Positions 57,171 through 64,000 of a stretch of 64,000 nt of DNA are shown here, piece after piece. The position numbers and the translations under genes are program-made. The stretch's first letter is position 1. The number at the start of each line of letters is the position of its first letter. The notes under the pieces are model-generated. The model made no database searches and was not told the origin of the DNA. It worked only from the letters and a program-made list of their open reading frames with translations. The DNA is from Mycobacterium sp. Aquia_216 (GTDB lineage Bacteria > Actinomycetota > Actinomycetes > Mycobacteriales > Mycobacteriaceae), in assembly GCF_026723865.1 (NCBI RefSeq), contig NZ_CP113529.1:3844001-3908000 (forward strand), read 5' to 3'.

Positions 57171-58493
57171 GTGACTGACAACCCCTTCGCTGGCCCGTTC
57201 GCCAAGCCAAGGTCGCCCCTCGAGCTGTTGGACTCGGTGCCGGAGTCGCTGCTGCGGCGGTTGAAGCAGTACTCGGGCCGGCTGGCCACCGAGGCCGTCG
57301 CGGCCATGCAGGAGCGGTTGCCGTTCTTCGGCGAGCTGGAAGCCTCTCAGCGGGCCAGCGTCGCGCTGGTGGTGCAGACCGCGATCGTGAACTTCGTCGA
57401 GTGGATGAACGACCCGCACAGCAATGTCAGCTACACCGCGCAGGCCTTCGAGTTGGTCCCCCAGGATCTGACCCGGCGAATTGCCTTGCGCCACAGCGTG
57501 GACATGGTGCGGGTGACGATGGAGTTCTTCGAGGAAGTCGTGCCGCTACTGGCCCGTTCCGAAGAACAGCTGACCGCCCTCACGGTGGGGATTTTGAAGT
57601 ACAGCCGCGACCTGGCCTTCACCTTCGCCGGCACCTACGCGGATGCGGCCGAGGCCCGCGGCACCTGGGACAGCCGGATGGAGGCCAGCGTTGTCGACGC
57701 CGTCGTGCGCGGCGACACCGGCCCCGAGCTGTTGTCCCGCGCGGCCGCGCTGAACTGGGACACCACCGCTCCGGCGACGGTGGTGGTCGGAACCCCGGCC
57801 CCCGCCCGCGACAACACCAACGGCGAGGGCGCCAGCGAGCGGGCCAGCCAGGTCGTTCGCGATATCGCAGCTCAGCACGCCCGTGCGGCCCTCACCGACG
57901 TGCACGGCACCTGGCTGGTGGCCATCGTGTCGGGCCAGCTGTCACCGACCGACAAGTTTCTGGGCGATCTGCTGAAAGCGTTCTCCGACGGCCCGGTGGT
58001 CGTCGGGCCCACCGCACCGATGCTGACCGCGGCCTATCACAGCGCCAGCGAGGCGATTTCGGGCATGAACGCCGTCGCCGGCTGGCACGGCGCGCCGCGG
58101 CCCGTGCACGCCCGAGAGCTGTTGCCGGAACGCGCTTTAATGGGTGATGCCTCAGCCATCGTGGCGTTGCACACCGACGTGATGGGGCCGCTGGCAGACG
58201 CCGGGCCCACACTGATCGAAACTCTTGATGCTTACTTAGATTGTGGCGGCGCGATTGAGGCCTGCGCCCGCAAGTTGTTCGTTCATCCAAACACCGTGCG
58301 ATATCGGCTGAAGCGCATCACCGACTTCACCGGGCGCGATCCCACCCAACCACGCGACGCGTACGTGTTGCGAGTGGCCGCGACGGTGGGCCAACTCAAC
58401 TACCCCACCCATCCCGCTAGTGTTGGTAACGGCGCAATAACGGCGGTTCCGCTGCCGGTCAGACGGGGTTCTGCGGCGCCGTCGGCACGATAG
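57171..58493 (+). CDS. mabR: PucR-type regulator of the FAS-II operon (MabR)
   Basis: This 440-residue protein is the Rv2242 homologue. The C-terminal HTH reads LDAYLDCGGAIEACARKLFV, HPNTVRYRLKRITDFTGRDP. In mycobacteria MabR binds upstream of the fabD-acpM-kasA-kasB-accD6 operon and controls mycolic-acid synthesis. A matching inverted repeat lies between this gene and fabD. It starts at GTG 57171. Confidence 0.9.
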   Translation: MTDNPFAGPFAKPRSPLELLDSVPESLLRRLKQYSGRLATEAVAAMQERLPFFGELEASQRASVALVVQTAIVNFVEWMNDPHSNVSYTAQAFELVPQDLTRRIALRHSVDMVRVTMEFFEEVVPLLARSEEQLTALTVGILKYSRDLAFTFAGTYADAAEARGTWDSRMEASVVDAVVRGDTGPELLSRAAALNWDTTAPATVVVGTPAPARDNTNGEGASERASQVVRDIAAQHARAALTDVHGTWLVAIVSGQLSPTDKFLGDLLKAFSDGPVVVGPTAPMLTAAYHSASEAISGMNAVAGWHGAPRPVHARELLPERALMGDASAIVALHTDVMGPLADAGPTLIETLDAYLDCGGAIEACARKLFVHPNTVRYRLKRITDFTGRDPTQPRDAYVLRVAATVGQLNYPTHPASVGNGAITAVPLPVRRGSAAPSAR

Positions 58494-58546
58494 TGATTCA
58501 GGCAACAGGTCGCGGCGCGGTCTCAAATACGTAGCTTGTCGAGCGG

Positions 58547-58567
58547 TTTTGTGGGTTACCTACAAAA
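58547..58567. promoter_or_regulatory. MabR operator upstream of fabD
   Basis: TTTTGT-GGGTTACCT-ACAAAA is an inverted repeat with a 9-base spacer. It matches the published form TTTTGT-n9-ACAAAA, recalled from MabR work. It lies 66 bases before the fabD start codon. Confidence 0.8.
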
Positions 58568-58633
58568 ACCTAAGACGAGGTTCATAATCTGTTACACCCG
58601 CCAAAACCGTTTCCACAGTGTTCTCTTAGACAC

Positions 58634-59542
58634 GTGATTGCGTTACTTGCGCCCGGACAGGGTTCGCAGACCGAGGGGATGCTCTCGCCGTGGCTGGAAT
58701 TGCCCGGCGCGACCGAGCAGATGACTCTGTGGTCGAAGGCCAGCGGCCTGGACCTCGTGCGACTGGGCACCACCGCGTCGACCGAAGAGATCACCGACAC
58801 GGCGGTCACTCAGCCGCTGGTCGTCGCCGCCACGCTGCTCGCCCATCAGGAGCTGACCAAGCGCGGCGTCTTCACCGGCGAAGACTTCGTCGTGGCCGGT
58901 CATTCGGTCGGCGAGATCGCCGCCTACGCCATCGCCGGCGTGATCGGCGCCGATGACGCCGTCGCCCTGGCCGCCACCCGTGGCGCCGAGATGGCCAAGG
59001 CCTGCGCCGCCGAGCCGACCGGCATGTCCGCGGTGCTGGGCGGAGACGAGACCGAGGTCCTGACCCGCCTCGAGCAGCTCGACCTGTTCCCCGCGAACCG
59101 CAACGCTGCCGGGCAGATTGTCGCCGCCGGCCCGCTGACCGCGCTGGAAAAGCTCGCCGAAGACCCGCCGGCCAAGGCCCGGGTGCGCGCTCTCGGCGTG
59201 GCCGGAGCGTTCCACACCAAGTACATGGCGTCCGCGCTGGAGGGCTACGCCGCCGCGGCGGCCGCCATCGCGACCGCCGAGCCCACTGCCACGCTGCTGT
59301 CCAACCGGGACGGAAAGGCGGTCACTACGGCGGCCGTGGCGATGGAAACGCTGGTCGCTCAGCTGACCCAGCCGGTGCGGTGGGACCTGTGCACCGCAAC
59401 GCTGGCTTCCCACGATGTCAAAGCGATCGTGGAATTCCCCCCCGCGGGCACGCTCGCCGGCATCGCCAAGCGTGAGCTTCGGGGGGTGACGGTACGTGCC
59501 GTCAAAACGCCCGCAGACCTGGACGGGCTGGCCGACATCTAA
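58634..59542 (+). CDS. fabD: Malonyl-CoA:ACP transacylase
   Basis: This 302-residue enzyme starts at GTG 58634. It loads malonate onto AcpM. The nucleophile is Ser91 in VAGHSVGEIAAYAI; ALLAPGQGSQTEGM is the N-terminal glycine loop, and AFHTKYM carries the catalytic His. It is the first gene of the FAS-II operon. Confidence 0.96.
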   Translation: MIALLAPGQGSQTEGMLSPWLELPGATEQMTLWSKASGLDLVRLGTTASTEEITDTAVTQPLVVAATLLAHQELTKRGVFTGEDFVVAGHSVGEIAAYAIAGVIGADDAVALAATRGAEMAKACAAEPTGMSAVLGGDETEVLTRLEQLDLFPANRNAAGQIVAAGPLTALEKLAEDPPAKARVRALGVAGAFHTKYMASALEGYAAAAAAIATAEPTATLLSNRDGKAVTTAAVAMETLVAQLTQPVRWDLCTATLASHDVKAIVEFPPAGTLAGIAKRELRGVTVRAVKTPADLDGLADI

Positions 59543-59622
59543 CGCCAGCCGCCGCCAGTACAACCACATAAGAGCACATCAAACCGATTTACACACAACA
59601 CATTACGAAGGGAAATAAGGCT

Positions 59623-59970
59623 GTGTCTGTTAGCCAGGAAGAAATCATCGCCGGTATTGCCGAGATCATCGAAGAGGTCACCGGTATCGAGCCTTCCGAG
59701 GTCACCCCGGAGAAGTCGTTCGTCGACGACTTGGACATCGACTCGCTGTCGATGGTGGAGATCGCCGTCCAGACCGAAGACAAGTACGGCGTGAAGATCC
59801 CCGATGAGGACCTCGCCGGTCTGCGTACCGTCGGTGACGTCGTCTCCTACATCCAGAAGCTTGAGGAAGAGAACCCCGAGGCCGCCGAGGCGCTGCGCTC
59901 CAAGCTCGTCGCCGAGAACCCCGAGGCCGCTGCCAACGTCCAGGCGAGGCTGGAAGCAGACAGCAAGTGA
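59623..59970 (+). CDS. acpM: Meromycolate acyl carrier protein
   Basis: This 115-residue protein carries the phosphopantetheine Ser41 in [19 protein letters not shown]. The C-terminal extension ([20 protein letters not shown]) is longer than in ordinary ACPs and contains a direct repeat of ENPEAA, typical of mycobacterial AcpM. It starts at GTG and overlaps kasA. Confidence 0.96.
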   Translation: MSVSQEEIIAGIAEIIEEVTGIEPSEVTPEKSFVDDLDIDSLSMVEIAVQTEDKYGVKIPDEDLAGLRTVGDVVSYIQKLEEENPEAAEALRSKLVAENPEAAANVQARLEADSK

Positions 59971-61217
59971 CCAAGCCTTCCACTGCTAACGGCGGTTACC
60001 CCAATGTTGTGGTAACCGCCCTCGCGGCGACGACGTCGATCGCGCCGGACATCGAGAGCACGTGGAAGGGCTTGTTGGCCGGCGAAAGCGGCATCCGCGT
60101 CCTCGAAGACGAGTTCGTCACCAAGTGGGACCTGCCCGTCAAGATCGGTGGACACCTCAAGGAGCCGATCGATAACCACATGGGCAGGTTGGACATGCGC
60201 CGCATGTCGTATGTCCAGCGGCTGGCCAAGTACCTCTGCGGCCAGCTGTGGGAGTCGGCCGGCAACCCGGAGCTCGATCCGGACCGGTTCACCGTCGTGG
60301 TCGGCACCGGTCTGGGCGGCGCGGAGCGGATCGTCGAGAGCTATGACCTGATGAACGAGGGCGGCCCCCGCAAGGTGTCGCCGCTCGCCGTTCAGATGAT
60401 CATGCCCAACGGCGCCGCTGCCGTGGTTGGTCTGGAGCTCGGAGCGCGGGCCGGGGTCATCACCCCGGTGTCGGCGTGTTCGTCGGGCTCCGAGGCCATC
60501 GCGCACGCGTGGCGCCAAATCGTCATGGGTGACGCGGAGGTAGCCGTCTGCGGCGGTGTCGAGGGACCGATCGAAGCGCTGCCCATCGCGGCGTTCTCGA
60601 TGATGCGGGCCATGTCGACTCGCAACGACGAGCCCGAGCGCGCGTCGCGGCCGTTCGACAAAGACCGCGACGGGTTCGTTTTCGGCGAGGCCGGAGCCCT
60701 GATGCTCATCGAGACCGAAGAGCACGCCAGGGCCCGCGGCGCCAAGCCGTTGGCCCGGTTGCTGGGTGCCGGTATCACCTCGGACGCTTTCCACATGGTG
60801 GCGCCCGCGGCGGACGGCGTCCGCGCCGGTCGCGCCATGACCCGGGCGCTGGAACTGGCGGGCGTGTCCGCCAAGGACATCGACCACGTGAACGCACACG
60901 GGACGGCGACGCCGATCGGCGACACCGCCGAGGCCAACGCCATCCGGGTCGCCGGGTGCGAGCAGGCCGCCGTGTACGCGCCGAAATCGGCGCTGGGGCA
61001 CTCTATCGGCGCAGTCGGGGCGCTCGAGTCGGTGCTTACAGTGCTGTCACTGAGGGACGGCATCATTCCGCCAACCCTCAACTTCGAAACCCCAGATCCC
61101 GAGATCGCGCTGGATGTCGTCGCGGGCGAACCTCGCACTGGCAATTTCCAATACGCGATCAACAACTCATTCGGGTTCGGCGGCCACAACGTGGCCCTCG
61201 CCTTCGGGCGTTACTGA
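59967..61217 (+). CDS. kasA: Beta-ketoacyl-ACP synthase KasA
   Basis: This 416-residue FAS-II elongation enzyme has Cys171 in [16 protein letters not shown], the His in [13 protein letters not shown], Lys in [13 protein letters not shown] with the second catalytic His, and the [14 protein letters not shown] end. It extends meromycolate precursors and is the target of thiolactomycin. Its start codon GTG overlaps the acpM stop. Confidence 0.97.
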   Translation: MTKPSTANGGYPNVVVTALAATTSIAPDIESTWKGLLAGESGIRVLEDEFVTKWDLPVKIGGHLKEPIDNHMGRLDMRRMSYVQRLAKYLCGQLWESAGNPELDPDRFTVVVGTGLGGAERIVESYDLMNEGGPRKVSPLAVQMIMPNGAAAVVGLELGARAGVITPVSACSSGSEAIAHAWRQIVMGDAEVAVCGGVEGPIEALPIAAFSMMRAMSTRNDEPERASRPFDKDRDGFVFGEAGALMLIETEEHARARGAKPLARLLGAGITSDAFHMVAPAADGVRAGRAMTRALELAGVSAKDIDHVNAHGTATPIGDTAEANAIRVAGCEQAAVYAPKSALGHSIGAVGALESVLTVLSLRDGIIPPTLNFETPDPEIALDVVAGEPRTGNFQYAINNSFGFGGHNVALAFGRY

Positions 61218-61245
61218 GAGTACGAGAGGAACGTTCGCCACTCCC

Positions 61246-62499
61246 ATGACAGAGCTGGTAACTGGGAAAGCTTTCCCCAACGTGGTCGTCACCGGCATCG
61301 CCGCGACGACCGCCTTGGCGCCCGACGTGGAAGACACCTGGAAGTTGTTGCTGGACAGCCAAAGTGGAATCCGCACCCTAACCGACCCGTTCGTCGAGCA
61401 GTACAACCTGCCGGTTCGCATTGGCGGACATCTCGTGGAGGAGTTCGACAGTCAGCTCACTCGTATTGAGCTGCGTCGCACCGGCTACCTGCAGAGAATG
61501 TCCACCATCTTGGGCCGCCGGGTGTGGGAGAACGCCGGTTCGCCGGAGGTCGACACCAACCGGTTGGCGGTGTCGATCGGCACCGGTCTCGGCTCGTCCG
61601 AGGAATTGGTCTTCAGCTACGACGACATGCGTGAGCGCGGCATGAAGGCAGTCTCTCCGTTGGGCGTGCAAAAGTACATGCCCAACGGAGCGGCGGCGGC
61701 CGTCGGCTTGGAACGGCACGCCAAAGCCGGGGTCATGACGCCGATCTCGGCGTGCGCGTCCGGTTGCGAGGGCATCGCCCGGGCTTGGCAGCAGATCGTG
61801 CTGGGTGAGGCCGACATCGCGATCTGCGGCGGTGTCGAGACCCAGATCGAGGCGGTGCCGATCGCAGCATTCGCCGCGATGCGGGTCGTGATGTCGACCA
61901 CCAACGATGACCCACCCGGTGCATGTCGCCCGTTCGACAAGGACCGCAACGGCTTCGTGTTCGGCGAGGCCGGTGCGCTGATGGTCATCGAGACCGAGGA
62001 GCACGCGAAGGCTCGTGGCGCCAACATCCTGGCCCGGATCATGGGCGCCAGCGTGACCTCGGACGGGTTCCACATGGTGGCACCGGATCCCAACGGCGAA
62101 CGCGCCGGGCATGCGATGACGCGGGCGATCCAGCTCGCGGGCATCACACCCGGCGAAATCGATCACGTCAACGCCCACGCCACCGGCACCCAGGTCGGCG
62201 ACTTGGCCGAAGGCAAGGCGATCAACCGAGCCTTGGGCAGCAACCACCCCGCGGTCTACGCGCCCAAGGCGGCGCTTGGCCACTCGGTGGGTGCGGTCGG
62301 TGCTTTGGAATCGATCTTGACGGTCCTCGCGTTGCGGGAGCAGATCATCCCGCCGACACTGAATTTGGTGAACCTCGATCCAGAAATCGATTTGGACGTG
62401 GTGGCGGGTAAGCCGCGGCCGGGCAATTACCGGTTCGCGATCAACAACTCGTTCGGATTCGGCGGTCACAACGTGGCGATCACCTTTGGACGGTATTAG
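61246..62499 (+). CDS. kasB: Beta-ketoacyl-ACP synthase KasB
   Basis: This 417-residue paralogue of KasA starts at ATG 61246. It has the same catalytic set: [50 protein letters not shown] and [14 protein letters not shown]. KasB completes full-length mycolates. It lies 28 bases after kasA. Confidence 0.96.
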   Translation: MTELVTGKAFPNVVVTGIAATTALAPDVEDTWKLLLDSQSGIRTLTDPFVEQYNLPVRIGGHLVEEFDSQLTRIELRRTGYLQRMSTILGRRVWENAGSPEVDTNRLAVSIGTGLGSSEELVFSYDDMRERGMKAVSPLGVQKYMPNGAAAAVGLERHAKAGVMTPISACASGCEGIARAWQQIVLGEADIAICGGVETQIEAVPIAAFAAMRVVMSTTNDDPPGACRPFDKDRNGFVFGEAGALMVIETEEHAKARGANILARIMGASVTSDGFHMVAPDPNGERAGHAMTRAIQLAGITPGEIDHVNAHATGTQVGDLAEGKAINRALGSNHPAVYAPKAALGHSVGAVGALESILTVLALREQIIPPTLNLVNLDPEIDLDVVAGKPRPGNYRFAINNSFGFGGHNVAITFGRY

Positions 62500-62547
62500 A
62501 ACCCAGCGGTATTGAACCCCGAACTCACCGGAAACAGGAGATCTGCG

Positions 62548-63969
62548 ATGACACTCATGGCCCCCGAGGCGGTCGGCGAGTCCCTCGACCCCCGCGACCC
62601 GTTGCTGCGTCTGAGCAACTTCTTCGACGACGGCAGCGTCGAGCTGCTGCACGAGCGTGACCGCTCGGGTGTGCTCTCCGCGGCGGGCACCGTCAACGGT
62701 GTGCGCACCATTGCGTTCTGCACGGACGGAACCGTGATGGGCGGCGCGATGGGCATCGAGGGGTGCCAGCACATCGTCAACGCCTACGACACCGCGATCG
62801 AGGAGCAGAGCCCGATCGTGGGCATCTGGCACTCGGGCGGGGCCCGACTGGCCGAGGGCGTCAAGGCATTGCACGCAGTGGGCTTGGTGTTCGAGGCCAT
62901 GATTCGGGCCTCCGGCTACATCCCGCAGATCTCGGTGGTCGTCGGCTTCGCCGCCGGCGGCGCCGCCTACGGACCGGCGCTGACGGACGTCATCGTGATG
63001 GCGCCGGAAAGCCGGGTGTTCGTCACCGGTCCGGACGTGGTGCGCAGCGTCACCGGCGAGAACGTGGACATGTGCTCACTCGGCGGCCCGGAAACCCACC
63101 ACAAGAAGTCCGGGGTATGCCACATCGTGGCCGACGACGAGCTCGACGCTTACGAGCGCGGTCGCCGGTTGGTCGGATTGTTCTGCCAGCAAGGGCTTTT
63201 CGACCGCAACAAAGCCGAGGCCGGTGACACCGACATCCACGCGCTGCTGCCGGAGTCGGCGCGGCGGGCTTACGACGTGCACCCGATCGTGACCGCGATC
63301 CTCGACGGGGACACACCGTTCGACGAGTTTCAGGCAAACTGGGCGCCGTCGATGGTGGTCGGACTGGGCCGGCTGTCCGGCCGTACGGTCGGCGTGCTGG
63401 CCAACAACCCGCTGCGCCTCGGCGGCTGCCTGAACTCCGAAAGCGCCGAGAAGGCAGCCCGTTTCGTGCGGTTGTGCGATGCGTTCGGGATTCCGCTGAT
63501 CGTGATCGTCGACGTGCCGGGTTACCTTCCCGGTGTCGACCAGGAGTGGGGTGGCGTGGTGCGCCGCGGCGCGAAGCTGCTGCACGCGTTCGGTGAGGCC
63601 ACCGTTCCACGGGTCACGCTGGTCACCCGAAAGACCTACGGCGGGGCCTACATTGCGATGAACTCCCGCTCGCTGAACGCGACCAAGGTGTACGCCTGGC
63701 CGGACGCCGAGGTGGCGGTCATGGGCGCCAAGGCCGCGGTCGGCATCCTGCACAAGCGCAAGCTGGCCGCCGCACCGGACCACGAGCGCGAAGCGCTGCA
63801 CGACGAGTTGGCCGCCGAGCACGAGCGGATCGCCGGCGGCGTGGACAGCGCCATCGAGATCGGCGTGGTCGACGAGAAGATCGACCCGGCGCACACCCGC
63901 AGCAAGCTCTGCGAGGCGCTGGCCGAGGCCCCGGCACGTCGCGGTCGCCACAAGAACATCCCGCTGTAG
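62548..63969 (+). CDS. accD6: Acyl-CoA carboxylase carboxyltransferase AccD6
   Basis: The ATG at 62548 after AGGAGA gives 473 residues, equal to M. tuberculosis AccD6. It has the crotonase-like halves with GIWHSGGARLAEGVKALHAV, VVVGFAAGGAAYGPALTDVI, and in the second half FVRLCDAFGIPLIVIVDVPG and TLVTRKTYGGAYIAMNSRSL. It carboxylates acetyl-CoA to malonyl-CoA for FAS-II. The last 31 bases of the window after its stop hold no gene. Confidence 0.96.
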   Translation: MTLMAPEAVGESLDPRDPLLRLSNFFDDGSVELLHERDRSGVLSAAGTVNGVRTIAFCTDGTVMGGAMGIEGCQHIVNAYDTAIEEQSPIVGIWHSGGARLAEGVKALHAVGLVFEAMIRASGYIPQISVVVGFAAGGAAYGPALTDVIVMAPESRVFVTGPDVVRSVTGENVDMCSLGGPETHHKKSGVCHIVADDELDAYERGRRLVGLFCQQGLFDRNKAEAGDTDIHALLPESARRAYDVHPIVTAILDGDTPFDEFQANWAPSMVVGLGRLSGRTVGVLANNPLRLGGCLNSESAEKAARFVRLCDAFGIPLIVIVDVPGYLPGVDQEWGGVVRRGAKLLHAFGEATVPRVTLVTRKTYGGAYIAMNSRSLNATKVYAWPDAEVAVMGAKAAVGILHKRKLAAAPDHEREALHDELAAEHERIAGGVDSAIEIGVVDEKIDPAHTRSKLCEALAEAPARRGRHKNIPL

Positions 63970-64000
63970 ACCGGCCCTCCGCCGCGAGCGGGGCTTCTTC

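Overview
The window is from a slow-growing, non-tuberculous Mycobacterium. High GC, frequent GTG starts, mycolic-acid FAS-II genes, a Hip1-type protease, a mycothiol-linked protein and F420-type enzymes all point there. Its backbone runs in the same order as the M. tuberculosis Rv2219-Rv2247 segment. Homolog names come from recalled family knowledge and synteny; no database search was run.

Left backbone (1-18017): the end of a DUF4191 membrane protein, an RDD membrane protein, then the nitrogen block glnA1 / glnE / glnA2 with a GlnR-type box before glnA1. Between glnA1 and glnE lie small secreted proteins, an F420-type LLM oxidoreductase and a hotdog thioesterase. Next come two tiny paralogous secreted proteins, the paired exported proteases Rv2223c-like and Hip1, panB, a haemophore-like protein, a CYTH-CHAD protein and a DDN-like protein. 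A decayed integrase 3' end sits just behind glnA1.

Integrated element (18018-27256): a 9.2-kb element is inserted in the 3' end of rnpB (RNase P RNA). It has a 29-bp att core at both ends, a tyrosine integrase, an AlpA/Xis-like HTH protein, a winged-helix replication-type protein, a candidate iteron/palindrome origin, small zinc-ribbon proteins and an HK97 capsid gene. No terminase, portal, protease, tail or lysis gene is visible. At the far end is an accessory block: an AlbA_2 (Schlafen-type) coiled-coil protein, a possible HEPN-like protein and an unknown protein. A palindromic operator is shared between the int/xis region and this block, suggesting common control. The element looks like a phage satellite or reduced prophage carrying candidate defence cargo.

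Middle backbone (27223-37336): rnpB, a TetR regulator, the overlapping run RNase HI-phosphatase / zinc-ribbon coiled coil / NIF3 / CobC, an alpha/beta hydrolase, ptkA-ptpA-SURF1, cobD and a DUF2236 protein.

Accessory region (37386-52216): VOC protein, epoxide hydrolase, mycothiol-dependent isomerase-like protein, a DUF732 protein with a proline-rich tail, a broken glycosyltransferase, a DUF3349 protein, PhoU and a DUF2510 protein. Then comes a catabolic island: an M20 carbamoylase next to an MHS transporter, an amidase next to a second MFS transporter, and a divergent PucR-type regulator. A 354-bp segment, nearly identical in two copies, lies upstream of each minus-strand gene pair and probably duplicates a promoter/operator region.

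Right backbone (52399-64000): tRNA-Val(UAC), ahpE, a DUF3052 protein, a lipoprotein, aceE, the regulator mabR with a matching inverted-repeat operator, and the FAS-II operon fabD-acpM-kasA-kasB-accD6.
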